Shown piece by piece: positions 51,001-60,779 of a DNA stretch of 64,000 bases (position 1 is its first letter; each line of letters starts with the position of its first letter). Where the stretch lies: the NCBI GenBank assembly GCA_026770025.1, contig JAMXDE010000023.1, positions 992,001 to 1,056,000 on the forward strand, written 5' to 3'. Under the pieces are notes generated by a model. It saw nothing but the letters and a program-made list of their open reading frames with translations, did not search any database and was not told the origin of the DNA. The position numbers and the translations under genes are program-made. Origin of the DNA: Craspedostauros australis. Its lineage: Eukaryota; Bacillariophyta; Bacillariophyceae; Mastogloiales; Achnanthaceae.

Positions 51001-51840
51001 TATCAGATGGAGCCACCGATGTTTGACTTTGACGAAGTCGCAGCCATGAGACAGTGTGCTTTGGCCAGCAACGTCCGAGCCGGAAGCTTCCTGGTTGGCG
51101 GCCGAAATGGTTTCGTCCTGCTGTGCTGTGATATCCTCATGAAGAACAACGGCATGGACATGGAGAGTGCCGAATCGTTCTTGCTCCACGATCAACTCCA
51201 GCTGGATGTGCTGGATCGATGGACCTCCACCGGCATATCATCTTCTCAATCCAGGGTCGAAACTGAACCTGGCAGCAGTAGTCCCAGCAGGAGCATTAGC
51301 AACAGCAGCCATCATAGACGCATAAGCAACGCCAACGGCATGGAGGTCAACGGGCACAACTCCACGGAAGACTTCGTGCTCGAACCCTATCATCTGGAGC
51401 TACTCAAGTTGCTGAATCAGCACGTTCTGAGCATTCGCACTTTCGGACAATTCGAGGCCATCCATCTGCGTGGCAGAGTGGATCCTGTGTTTGCGGCCAC
51501 ATGCATCTTCAGATGCTGGCTGCTGCTGACTGCGTCCAAAAAGACGAAGCGGCCGGCCACAACGTGGCTGGTTGGGTGGTTGCGCAGTCGCCTTGAGATC
51601 AGCGATGAGGACATGGAAAGCAAGCGGCGTTTGGTGTCCGCTGCGCTGGTCCGAGCCTTGGTTTGGGCATCGCCGTCCACCAAGGAGCGCCCGGGGTTCG
51701 CAGCACCCGAAGACCCAGCCTACCTCCTGGCATACGCCATGGGCATGGAATCCAAGTTCGTTTCCGAGCTGGCGATCTCCTGCAACGGCCTGGTGGAATC
51801 CATTCCTTACCCCATCGCCAAAGACATGATGATGGCATAA
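45022..51840 (+). CDS. 2191-residue protein of unknown function, two exons
   Basis: Two long frames join across a 243-bp intron: exon 1 45022-49039, donor GTGAGT at 49040, acceptor ATGCAG at 49282, exon 2 49283-51840. The joint reads LHLMGQVPIVCLTAQSRGSD and the phases fit. The first 550 residues are disordered (Ser, Ala, Thr, Asn, charged). A beta-rich middle follows with MPLRCMCIGQDGQIYVYDPW, VGDYLVVIGCGFKQRPGE, GGFVTFISLRLISETRTVYL and WCLVGTKHRTFFILWEG, which could be propeller blades. Exon 2 is mostly helical (WLCGQRDYFTAASIALDLLN, MTVACLAKGGYPMSDSLMRF, WQSLNRETQLELALIEVDG, WLLLTASKKTKRPATTWLVG). A beta-propeller plus helical-repeat plan is typical of coat, tether and pore proteins, so a trafficking role is possible, but I recognise no family. 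Ser/Asn-rich loops break up both halves. Confidence 0.75.
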
Positions 51841-52283
51841 TCCAAAACCAAGACCACTGCATGGCATGAGCATGTTCACGTAGGATAAGGGAGGCAGAGG
51901 ATGGGACGAATGAGTGAGAACGGGCACGGACACTCGTAGTTGTATGTGAACTCGACTTGCCATGCAAGGCAGCCACCCGTCCACCACAACGGGCAGTGCC
52001 TGAAAATGATAATGACCTCAGCATTTCTTGACGAGCTGCCTTCTCCTTCGTGTAGGTACACTGCAACAAATCTGATTTACGATCTATTCCATTCGTAAGC
52101 ATAGCACTGATCAAGATTACTGTGCTCCGCCATGAATTGCAGTGTGATTGGGTCTATTATGCGCTACGAATAGTATGGTAGGGTGGTTGTACGGTAGTTG
52201 TACGGTGGTTGCACGGTGTCTGTACTGAAAATTGCTCAATGATTTCGCGCCTCTGAGACCCTCCCTGCCATGATGTTCCTCTC
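51841..52283. other. Convergent 3' region
   Basis: A 443-bp gap between two genes whose ends face each other. A short GGTTGTACGGTAGTTGTACGG repeat lies at 52182-52215. No gene is supported. Confidence 0.5.
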
Positions 52284-54488
52284 TTATGGTTCCTCCCGCG
52301 TCTCTTCAAAGTCCACCGTGTTGCTGTACGCCTCAACCACGAAGGCCATCGCGAATGCAAGGCCAATGAAGAAAAGGAGGAGGTAATACGCGGGGTGTAC
52401 CCTGGACATGCGTCGGTTGAAGGCCATCAGGCATTGATCGCACCTTCCCGGCGGATTGGCAGCGATGACGATCCCCATGTTTGGCGACGCCTTGGCAATC
52501 AACATGCACGTCTGGCGGTCGACCCCAATCAATTGGCCAGCATGCGTGGCGGTCACGTCCGCAGTGATCTGCTTGCCGTTGACATGCACCAGCTCATTGC
52601 CTTCATTAAGCAAAGAGTGCGCCAAGAGGTTGTCGCTGTGTATCTCGGACACGATGAGCCCGTTGCCCTGCGGGTGGTTCGGTGAGCGATGTCGTTTCAA
52701 CGTCAACCGCAGGAGGCGTGATGGGTACAGCCGACGGATGACGGACCCGATGAGTTTGGGATCGCCGTGCGGATTGTGGAACACCAATGTCAGGGAATCA
52801 GTGTTTTCAATCTCCGACTGTGATTCCTGACTGCGGTTGGATCTGGACCTCGGCTGGTCCTTCGCAGCGGCGGGGCTGTGGATCTTCTTTCTGCATTTAT
52901 GCAACGACCAGCCTTTGCAGTTTTCATGGTTGATGCTGACGAGGTAGTCACCTGTCGAGATGGAAACATTTCGTAAGAAGTCGTCCTCGAACACAGTATC
53001 AACGACCACCTGATAGCCGTGAGTATCCAACACCGTGCCGTTGGCTCGTTTGGCGAGATGATTGCTGGGTGCATTGCTTGAATCGACTTCCGCACCTTCG
53101 TTGGTGTAGCGCGGCAACGTATCGTCAGTGTTTGTGGCAGCGGACGTGTTGCGACGCATAGATTGTGATTCCTCGTATCCGTGCGCAGGTGGAGATTCGA
53201 TGTCGATGTGCTGCTCTGTTGTTGGCAGTGAATTGCAGTGTTCGTGCTGGTGTTGGTTCTGGTTGGGATCAGTGTCGATGGTTCTACTCGTGGCATCTTC
53301 CGTATGGACATCATCGTTATCTGCAGATCCCATGTCGATACCAATGGTGCTGCGTTGCTGGACTGGTTGCCCAGAGTCGGATGTGCCGAGCGACTGAACT
53401 TCCAGCGGAGCCAAGTCATCTGGATGCTGAAGAAGATCCAGATCTTGCACAGCCATCAGCGACAAGCCCAGGCTTCTGTGCGGGGCCGGCCAGGGCCAAA
53501 AGGTCACGCTTGTGAACTTGGGAACTGGCGGGCATTCATCGAAGGACATGACGCGGGTCGTTTGTGCCGCATGCGTGATGGAATCCTCGCTGCAAAGGGT
53601 ATGGGCATCATCGTTCGCGCAGAGCTCGGTGGGCGTGGTGGATGGTGCTGTGGTCTCGATGTGCGTTGGGATGGCTGCTTCGGTTGATACGGCAAGATCT
53701 GGCACGAGTTCGAACCTTCGCATCTCCATCTCCGGTCCCGGTGCCAGGGATAGCGATGAGGATGTGCTCCGCAGCGAACGGCAGTGTTCAGATGCTGCAT
53801 CAACATCCTCGCAGTTTGATGATATCTGCGAGGATGATCCCGACGAGCACGACGCTGACGAGCAGGATGACGACGAAGATGATGATTCGACAAGGCACGT
53901 TCTGTATAACCGCGCGTATAAGGCTGCATCTGCGTGATCCTGTTCTGCGGATCGAGGCTTGCCAACTGCGCGTGCCTGAACGAGGTTCACAATGCCTGAT
54001 GCAGGACTGCCACTTGGCGGCGCTGTTGGTGCTGCTGTTGGTGCCGACGAAGTTGATGATACCGATGACTCCGATGACAATGATGAAGAGGAGACGGGTC
54101 CATTCGAATGAAAGACCGGGTGAATCGATTCTTCCACTGTTTGGTCGGGTGTTCGATCAAGAGCGTTGTTGGTACAGCGAGGGGGGACTTCTTGGGCAGG
54201 CTCGAGAACAACAGCATCGACATGGTTCGATTCGGCATGGTGAAGTCGATGGATGTTGCCATCGTCCTTGTGGTGTTTGCGGTGGTGGTGGTGCTTGTGC
54301 TTGATGACAACCTGACCTTCCAGGATGTCAATCGGGATTGCTTCTGCGATTGGGGCCATCTTGTTGGCATTGACATCGTGCGCCGACATTGGCGCAGGAG
54401 GTGGAGCGTTGGCTGCGGGACCTCTCCATCGCCTTGCCGATGTTCTGCCATGGTTGGTATTGGTGGTCGTGTCTGTCATGGCTGGCAT
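52284..54488 (-). CDS. Tail-anchored protein with two PDZ-like domains
   Basis: A 734-residue protein starting MPAMTDTTTN at 54488. The first 480 residues are disordered with a His-rich patch (IKHKHHHHRKHHKDDG) and Ser runs. Two PDZ-like modules follow: one around HGYQVVVDTVFEDDFLRNVS, ISTGDYLVSINHENCKGWSL (residues about 500-590), the other around NGLIVSEIHSDNLLAHSLLN, EGNELVHVNGKQITADVTAT (residues about 600-675). In both the G-D/G-N-x-L-V-x-(I/V)-N strand is clear, while the GLGF-type loop is weak. Near the C-terminus a 22-residue hydrophobic stretch (YYLLLFFIGLAFAMAFVVEA) leaves about 14 residues after it, so the protein should be tail-anchored with its bulk in the cytosol. A scaffold role is inferred. 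A CxxC (RCDQC) sits before the membrane segment. No close family is known to me. Confidence 0.78.
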   Translation of the reverse strand: MPAMTDTTTNTNHGRTSARRWRGPAANAPPPAPMSAHDVNANKMAPIAEAIPIDILEGQVVIKHKHHHHRKHHKDDGNIHRLHHAESNHVDAVVLEPAQEVPPRCTNNALDRTPDQTVEESIHPVFHSNGPVSSSSLSSESSVSSTSSAPTAAPTAPPSGSPASGIVNLVQARAVGKPRSAEQDHADAALYARLYRTCLVESSSSSSSCSSASCSSGSSSQISSNCEDVDAASEHCRSLRSTSSSLSLAPGPEMEMRRFELVPDLAVSTEAAIPTHIETTAPSTTPTELCANDDAHTLCSEDSITHAAQTTRVMSFDECPPVPKFTSVTFWPWPAPHRSLGLSLMAVQDLDLLQHPDDLAPLEVQSLGTSDSGQPVQQRSTIGIDMGSADNDDVHTEDATSRTIDTDPNQNQHQHEHCNSLPTTEQHIDIESPPAHGYEESQSMRRNTSAATNTDDTLPRYTNEGAEVDSSNAPSNHLAKRANGTVLDTHGYQVVVDTVFEDDFLRNVSISTGDYLVSINHENCKGWSLHKCRKKIHSPAAAKDQPRSRSNRSQESQSEIENTDSLTLVFHNPHGDPKLIGSVIRRLYPSRLLRLTLKRHRSPNHPQGNGLIVSEIHSDNLLAHSLLNEGNELVHVNGKQITADVTATHAGQLIGVDRQTCMLIAKASPNMGIVIAANPPGRCDQCLMAFNRRMSRVHPAYYLLLFFIGLAFAMAFVVEAYSNTVDFEETREEP

Positions 54489-55394
54489 GCTGCGAAGTGT
54501 TGTGATGTGCTATGCTGCGTTGAGTTGAGAGTGTATTGTATTGTATTGTATAATACGTATTGGATGTTGTACCGCACGTATTGTGTTTGTGTGTGTGTTC
54601 TGTTGTATTCCTTTGCACTGTCTCTCTCTCTCTCTTCTCTTCTCTTTGGTTGGAGGCGTCGCAAGGCCACAGCTCCTCCCAAAAGTTCCTCCAATGTTCT
54701 GTCGCACCGGAGGTTGAAGGCATCGGAGCTGCGGCTCCCACGAACATTCTCCACGGAGTGGAAGAACAGAATCTCCAAACCCCGCTCCGTATTTGCGGCG
54801 ATGATGGATGAATGTCGGCGATGATTCCACCGTTTTCATCCCGAAGGCTGCTTACCCGAACACATCTTCGAGACACACCCACCACGCCAGCGAGAATCAC
54901 TGGACGCCAGCGCATGTGTGGACTGGAGAGGTTGAACACATGAAGGTGAGCGCAGCAAAGCGAATCGTCGCCAATCCATGTCATCGGAGTGCTCCCGACA
55001 CTCGATTACATTGTGTCATGTCATGGTTGGATGCGGAGGCTTCGCGTTTTGGTCGGGTGTTGCAGCTGTTGTGCATCGTACTGGTACGTGTTCCCACGCC
55101 CCCATCACCAGCTTCTGATGACGCGACATCGCCAACCCTTCGCAAATGTGGATCTGCCTCAACGAAATTGGCGACATCGGCAGCGATGCTGATGTCGATT
55201 TCGTGGGTTGTTCTGATTGGTGTCATGATCACGATCCCTGTTTGGCTCCGTTCGCTCCAGTCCGGTTCGGTTCATTTTGTTAAGTGTGGCGCAGTGAAGG
55301 AACCAACTCGTGGCCCTTGCGACCACAAGATTCTGTATTCTCTTCGGGCGAGGCAGTAGCGTTCGTTTTGGTTGCTCGTGTGAGAATCGCACGA
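54489..55394. other. Intergenic region left of the transposon
   Basis: About 900 bp upstream of the PDZ gene. It has a TATTGTATTGTATAATACG-like AT run near 54535-54560 and a CT run near 54618-54640. A plus-strand frame at 54808-55359 has no domain features and equal shadows on the other strand. Confidence 0.5.
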
Positions 55395-55398
55395 CTAT
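55395..55398. other. Left target-site duplication CTAT
   Basis: CTAT directly precedes the left terminal inverted repeat and matches CTAT directly after the right one. Confidence 0.75.
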
Positions 55399-55550
55399 GA
55401 GCCCGATCAGTGAGTCGACCTGCACTCCGTTATTGGCCTCCAGAAATTTTAGCTTGGATATCCCAACCAAGCACATATTCGTAATCCCTGTAGGTCTAAT
55501 ACAAATAATTAACCATTACATTTTTGAGTTAGATCCTATTTTAAGTTTTA
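55399..55550 (+). repeat. Left terminal inverted repeat
   Basis: 152 bases that match the complement of 61314-61465. The outer 39 bases are identical; differences cluster at bases 40-60 and near the inner end, just before AGTTAGATCC. Confidence 0.92.
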
Positions 55551-55960
55551 CGGACCGATGGATATGGGCAATTTTCGATCTCTCTCGGGTTTCAGCCTTT
55601 CGCCTACGACTACATCGATCAAACTTAACCCTTTGCTGTTCTTCGTTTCAGCAAGGTTGTTCCCATTTTGAATTGTTTAGTCTCTTTTTGAGGTGTCCCG
55701 ATCAGACCATCCAACACCCCGTCCACGATAGCGCTAGTTGTAGAGTTTGGGGAGAAGCGGCGAGTGCGCGTTTGCATTCATTCTACCCTATGTTTGCCTG
55801 ATCCGTCATCTACGTCACCAGACTGGGTGCTGCGTCATGAACCACCAATCATAGCACGATGTGAAGCAGCATCAGCTACGTTTCGTCGTGACGGAATGGT
55901 CGAGTTGCATTGGTACTCCGGAAGTGCTTAGTGTCATGCTTCTTTCGTGCATTTGGCTAG

Positions 55961-56953
55961 ATGTTTGCAATTACCTTATCCCCCAGTATGTGCAACTGGT
56001 CAAGAGTGCCAAACTCCAAAAACGAACAACATGACAATGGCAAAACACCAAAAAACACCACAATGGCCGTCCAACGGCAATCAATGCGCCGCACCAACCA
56101 GCGGTCCTATGACAAATCCAAGCACATCGCCGTCACCGCGATGCATCCGTTGGTGGGTGGACGAGAGGGGGTCGCGAGAGCGCTTGATTTGGGGCCGTCG
56201 CAGGCCCCAGATCAAACGTCACAATTTCGCGCCAGATTGCCTCGTTGCATATGGCCGGTGTACTCCGTCCACAGCCCACCCCAACGCCTATGGATGGGCA
56301 GGATGGCTCCAGGAGGCCAAGACCAAGATTACCACGAAGTTTCAGGCTCGGGGAGGACTGGGAAGTCCTCCGCGCAGAGGAAAAGGTGGAGGGCAAACAA
56401 TTTTCGCGGTGTGTCGTGGGGGTTTCCATCATGTGGCTTTGGCTGTGCAGGGCACCATCGCCAACTCACACCATCGCCAAGCCACCCATACAAGATGCGT
56501 GCGGAATCAATGGGAGATTCACCTCGCGAAGTTTGCGCCGCGGAGACGGTCTACAAGAGGCGGCACCCCACCATATCCGACGAATGGTCGTTGTTGGTGG
56601 GTGCCCCCCAAAAACCAATGGCATCACCAAATGGAGCTGTATCTTTGGGTCAACACATGTCCAGCCCATTCTGGATGCATCAACATGTCGCCAGGGCGTA
56701 TGAGAATGCACGAGGACCACGTGGAGGGGATGCATGGATTGTATGGATGAGGTATGGATCCGTATCCATACCGCATCCGGATTGCAATCGTTTTTTTGAC
56801 AACGCTCTTTTTCACTGCAGGGACACTTTGGGCCATGTCATGTGGGTATCTGTGGCCCATCTTCATGGAGTGGATAGATGGGGAGTATACCAAGCCATTG
56901 TGGTGCGCAGTTTTCCAAAATACCAGGATGATGATGATGATCATGGGTGCTGA
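55961..56953 (+). CDS. Candidate accessory ORF of the transposon
   Basis: A 330-residue frame beginning MFAITLSPSMCNWSRVPNSK and ending in an Asp run, YQDDDDDHGC. It is rich in Arg, Ser, Pro and His, contains CRDTLGHVMWVSVAHLHGVD near its end, and shows no domain I know. A second plus frame, 56031-56750 (239 residues, with CIRWWVDERGSRERLIWG and a Gly-Arg-rich middle), overlaps it, so I cannot tell which is translated. Its place between the left inverted repeat and the transposase stop suggests an accessory protein of the element, but it may be non-coding filler of high GC content. Confidence 0.35.
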   Translation: MFAITLSPSMCNWSRVPNSKNEQHDNGKTPKNTTMAVQRQSMRRTNQRSYDKSKHIAVTAMHPLVGGREGVARALDLGPSQAPDQTSQFRARLPRCIWPVYSVHSPPQRLWMGRMAPGGQDQDYHEVSGSGRTGKSSAQRKRWRANNFRGVSWGFPSCGFGCAGHHRQLTPSPSHPYKMRAESMGDSPREVCAAETVYKRRHPTISDEWSLLVGAPQKPMASPNGAVSLGQHMSSPFWMHQHVARAYENARGPRGGDAWIVWMRYGSVSIPHPDCNRFFDNALFHCRDTLGHVMWVSVAHLHGVDRWGVYQAIVVRSFPKYQDDDDDHGC

Positions 56954-56989
56954 GAGGAGGGCAACATTGCTTGATCGAGAATTTTTTGA

Positions 56990-57015
56990 ATCCACCACAC
57001 AATTGTGTGGTGGAT
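56990..57015. repeat. 26-bp perfect palindrome inside the transposon
   Basis: ATCCACCACACAA and its complement TTGTGTGGTGGAT meet without a spacer. The palindrome lies just after the plus-strand candidate ORF and about 240 bp before the transposase stop on the other strand, where a two-way terminator or a protein-binding site could sit. Confidence 0.9.
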
Positions 57016-57251
57016 CAACATGAAAATAAAAGCAGCTTCAATATCAATTAAACTTCAATATTCTGATTAACAGATAGTCAGGCGTCTGAACGCGATTATT
57101 AGCTTCAATTGTAAGTGATGTCTTGTTGAGATATAGCATGGTAAGCAGATATTTGGATGTGTTTTTTGGATGGACTCTAGACTCGATTTAGTAGCATGAT
57201 CTGTCGCCCACAAAACTCCACAACTCGTGTTATCGCGGCGAAGCACACCCC

Positions 57252-60200
57252 TCACAAAATTTCCGTCTCATCACCCAACACAGCCTCACTTTCTGCATGG
57301 ACCTTCATTGTGTGAGCATCACACCACCTCTGATTCTCCCATTCCTCTTCCTCTCTCTGCAACTCTTCTTCTCTTCGTTCCTCCTCTGTTGCAGCTGGCG
57401 TATTGTGGGTCGCCACGATTGCAGGTGCAGGTGCTGTTGCTGTTGCTTTGCTTGTTGTGTTGGTTTTTGTCTTGACGAGGGCAGCCTCCTTCTTTTGTTT
57501 GCGTTGCTTGGCGTTGTACGCTGCAGACAGCGACGCTTTGACGCGCATGGGATTTGCGTGCAGTTGCACGTACCAGTCAGTTTTTGCTTTTTCGTCCGCC
57601 ATCAATTGTTCGTGTGCTTCGTGTTCGGATGGCCTGTTTTTTGGGTCCTTCGCGGACGCTTCGCAGATGCCTTTCAATTTGTCCGTGATGTAGTCTGGCA
57701 GATCCGCTGGTTTGCGCGTTGTTTTGCTCGCCCAGCCTTGGACTGCGAGTGGTGGGTGTTCGGTTTCTGCGGTCTGGTCGCGCAACTTCGCGGTGTGATC
57801 GGATGGCAGGTGTTGTTGTCCGTCTTGGATGGCCTTGTCGAACACCAGCGCCTTGCTCTCTACCGCGGTGCGCCCGAGTTTTCGCGTCTTGTCCGTCTTC
57901 CTGAACGATTCGGACGTGATCGGCAGCTTGTCGGACTTGTGTGTGTGAACATCGGCAACGCCCAGCTGGTTGATGATCCACCCTTCCCATTCAGCGCTCT
58001 TCACCACAACGTCTTCGGTGATGCCAGATGCAGCCACCAACCGCGCCTGGTCATCGTCATACTTCACCTCGTGAGTCTGACGTACCTGTTGCCCGTTCGC
58101 GCGGAATCGTCGTTTTGGTGCGCCAGGAAGCGTCGTGATGTTGCCTTCGAGGGTCTCTGCGTTGACCAGTACCGTTGTCGTACCTGCGATGTTACCGGCT
58201 TGGAGCGCGAGGAAGACTTGGAAAGGGGTCTTGATGTCCTTGCCACTTTGCACATATTTTCGCAGTACACGGGTGATGTACGCGAAGTGGGTGTCCAGCA
58301 TGCTCTTACCGGTTTGGGCCTCTGTGTAGATCCACACGATGATTTTAGCTGCTTTTCGTGTCGCAAGGTTCTTGTTGAGTACCGATGTGATGAGCGCGAT
58401 GTGCTCGTGACTGGCAAAGCAACACGCGTTATCGCTCTGTAGGATGATTTCAGTCACAGATGGGAGAATGTCTTTGACCTTTTTTTGCACAATGTCAAGT
58501 AGTCCACCAACTTGAAGAGTGTCTTGTGTCGGTCTTCCATCGACCACAATGTCGATGAAGCGATAAGTAAAAATGTCGTTGCGACACGTGATGACCATTG
58601 CCCCAAGCAGTGACATTCCCTTCTTCCCCCAATATTCTTGTTGGGCTTCGCCTTGGCCTGTTGGTAGAATTTTTTGCTTATGGTCAAGTACCACATAGGC
58701 TCTTTCAGGCTTATTGTTGAGTTCGGATTGATAAAAGGAGATTTGTCCGAATTGAACTTTTGCACGCACTTTGTGAGCCATGTAATTAATGATTTCATCG
58801 GCGAATCCCGGCGCCGCCGCAAGCATTGATTGCAATTCGTCCTTGTGTTCTGCGAGTTCGTTGTCCTTAAGCATTTCGACAAAAGGGACAAAACGATCGT
58901 TCACAAATCGCATTGCTGCGCCACAACGGTTGCATACTTTACGTGGTTGTTCGGTTGTGGTGGTGGGAGGAATGTCAATTGTGATGGTTGGCGTGTCGCT
59001 TTTGAGAGTGGTCTTCTTGCGCTTGTGCTTGTTGGTGCGTGGTTTGCGTTGGTTGGTTGGTGTGGATGTTGCCTTCTTCTTCTCCTTTTTGGTGGTGAGA
59101 GCGAACGCGGCCGAGTGCATTGGATCGTCACACTGAAGCTGCATGTGGGAGGCGGTGAACTCCCATTTGAGGAACACAACAAGCAGTTCGAGTGCATGCA
59201 AGAGAGAATCGGCTGTGCACACATGTGGAGAGATGACGTCATCTGGCTCGTCTTTGTCGCTGTCGCTGTCGCTCTCGTCATTGGCATTGTTTTGTTCCTC
59301 CTTGTCTGCTTCATACTTAGCCTTCAGCAGGTCTACTAGGCGCGAAATTGCCTGTTTGAGTTTCTCCGTGGCCATCCAGAAGTAACTCTCGAAGGAAGAA
59401 AGGCCCGTCTTGATCTTGCTTTTGCGTGTGAGTAGGTTAGTAATGGTGGTGAAGGCAGGCCTTCCCACTGCCTTGTTGGTAGTGGACAAGTACATGCCGA
59501 ATAAGTCTCGGATGGTGGTGCTTCCACGATCGAACACCGGAACATTTTCAAAATTGACACCGCCATACTGTACTGTGTGACTCAACCCTGCCTTATATGT
59601 TGTTGTTGTCATGAGGAAGGACACCACGCCAGACAGGTCGCAAGCACGCACACGGTATTGGAGAACTCGTGGTGGGATGAGTCTGCCACAGCTGAACATG
59701 TCAAAGGCGTGGCGCAAGGTTGTTAGTTGACTCCGGGTCATTGTAGCGCGTCCGGGCTCGACACGAATACGCTGTTCCTCCAGCAAACTGTCCATGTGAC
59801 GAGACAGGATTGCAGAGCTATTAGCGAATGACGTAGATGTAGCGAGCACAGCTCTAGCAGCATTGGCCAGTGTCTTTTCTCCCCTCACACATAGGGTGTA
59901 TAGATTCGGACCCAGGCTAGGCGGTGGCAGGTCCACGCGAGCACGAACAAACGCCACCACCTGTTCCATCTGGCGAGTTGGCAGAGCCTCCTGAGGGAGC
60001 AACACACCCCAGAGCGCGGAAGCCACGTTGACCCACACACGTGTTACATTCCACCATGTGTGCCTGTCGCAATTGCAGCCAAGCACGAATCCCTTGGGAG
60101 GCATGGAAGTAAACGTGTTGACATCGAAGTGATCCGTGAGCTCCTCCATCACACGAATCACAGCAGGCCGCCTCCAGTTTCCCGCCTCTTCCAGATCGTA

Positions 60201-60779
60201 CCCGAACTGACCTCCTCTCCTGTTCCTGCTGGCACGCGCTCGTTCCTTCTTGCCGTTGTCGTTGTATGTGCTGTCGCTATCGCCAGAGGCATCTGCATAG
60301 CCACCAGCAACAACAGTATTGCAGCGCCGGGGAAGCCTCGCTGGCGGGGTAGGCTCGACAGGCGGAGCAACATCAGGCACAGCAGGGGGTGGCACGTTCA
60401 CGATAACGCTCACCAACGTGCCATCCCCGACACCTCGTCCCTCCGAACGCACCCTGACATTGGAGTCGTCGAAGACGCCTCCGTTGTCATCGAGGATGTG
60501 TACGAACACGTGCAGCTCGCGAGCATGCGCATGCGTACTGTTCGGGACGAGGCCGCCATCCGCTGCATGCATCGGCTTCACATCGATCACTTGCGTGATG
60601 GTGGTTGGCTTCCTCAACACAGCGGATGGCTTGTCAGGCAACAGTTGCTCCGCGGTAGGGAGCAAGTTTCCCTTGGAGTCAACAGGAGGAACAGATACAG
60701 GGTAAGTAGAACGCGGTTTCTTACAGGGGGAGGGGTTGGCATCCTTGGAGAGGGCCTTGGTGGTGGTGGAGAGAGGCAT
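57252..60779 (-). CDS. DDE transposase of the transposon
   Basis: A 1175-residue protein with an unbroken frame from the ATG at 60779. The likely catalytic triad is Asp699 in YVVLDHKQKILP, Asp783 in IILQSDNACCFAS and Glu820 in WIYTEAQTGKSMLDTHFAY, a D-x83-D-x36-E spacing within the range of RNase H-fold transposases. EYWGKKGMSLLGAMVI lies between the first two, as in the DYKMK/YGKKG-type proteins I recall from other protists and invertebrates. Upstream is a CNRCGAAMRFVNDRFVPF zinc motif and a CNCDRHTWWNVTR segment near residue 240, both candidate DNA-binding parts, with a Lys-rich linker between (KPRTNKHKRKK). The C-terminus ends in a Glu-rich coiled coil. The protein should cut at the inverted repeats and insert the element at CTAT-like 4-bp sites. 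The superfamily is unresolved; Sola-like is only a guess from the 4-bp duplication. Confidence 0.82.
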   Translation of the reverse strand: MPLSTTTKALSKDANPSPCKKPRSTYPVSVPPVDSKGNLLPTAEQLLPDKPSAVLRKPTTITQVIDVKPMHAADGGLVPNSTHAHARELHVFVHILDDNGGVFDDSNVRVRSEGRGVGDGTLVSVIVNVPPPAVPDVAPPVEPTPPARLPRRCNTVVAGGYADASGDSDSTYNDNGKKERARASRNRRGGQFGYDLEEAGNWRRPAVIRVMEELTDHFDVNTFTSMPPKGFVLGCNCDRHTWWNVTRVWVNVASALWGVLLPQEALPTRQMEQVVAFVRARVDLPPPSLGPNLYTLCVRGEKTLANAARAVLATSTSFANSSAILSRHMDSLLEEQRIRVEPGRATMTRSQLTTLRHAFDMFSCGRLIPPRVLQYRVRACDLSGVVSFLMTTTTYKAGLSHTVQYGGVNFENVPVFDRGSTTIRDLFGMYLSTTNKAVGRPAFTTITNLLTRKSKIKTGLSSFESYFWMATEKLKQAISRLVDLLKAKYEADKEEQNNANDESDSDSDKDEPDDVISPHVCTADSLLHALELLVVFLKWEFTASHMQLQCDDPMHSAAFALTTKKEKKKATSTPTNQRKPRTNKHKRKKTTLKSDTPTITIDIPPTTTTEQPRKVCNRCGAAMRFVNDRFVPFVEMLKDNELAEHKDELQSMLAAAPGFADEIINYMAHKVRAKVQFGQISFYQSELNNKPERAYVVLDHKQKILPTGQGEAQQEYWGKKGMSLLGAMVITCRNDIFTYRFIDIVVDGRPTQDTLQVGGLLDIVQKKVKDILPSVTEIILQSDNACCFASHEHIALITSVLNKNLATRKAAKIIVWIYTEAQTGKSMLDTHFAYITRVLRKYVQSGKDIKTPFQVFLALQAGNIAGTTTVLVNAETLEGNITTLPGAPKRRFRANGQQVRQTHEVKYDDDQARLVAASGITEDVVVKSAEWEGWIINQLGVADVHTHKSDKLPITSESFRKTDKTRKLGRTAVESKALVFDKAIQDGQQHLPSDHTAKLRDQTAETEHPPLAVQGWASKTTRKPADLPDYITDKLKGICEASAKDPKNRPSEHEAHEQLMADEKAKTDWYVQLHANPMRVKASLSAAYNAKQRKQKKEAALVKTKTNTTSKATATAPAPAIVATHNTPAATEEERREEELQREEEEWENQRWCDAHTMKVHAESEAVLGDETEIL

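Larger units (their letters stand above)
55551..57251. other. Transposon left interior with two overlapping long frames
   Basis: This 1.7-kb stretch lies between the left inverted repeat and the transposase stop. Two plus-strand frames overlap over most of it, one from the ATG at 55961 to 56953, the other from the ATG at 56031 to 56750; neither shows a known domain. A 26-bp perfect palindrome lies at 56990-57015. Only one of the two frames, if any, can be a real gene. Confidence 0.6.

Noticed and set aside
54808-55359. 183-residue plus frame left of the transposon
   Set aside because: One hydrophobic stretch only, no start context or domain, antisense frame equally plausible.
57297-58442. 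381-residue plus-strand frame
   Set aside because: Antisense shadow of the transposase.
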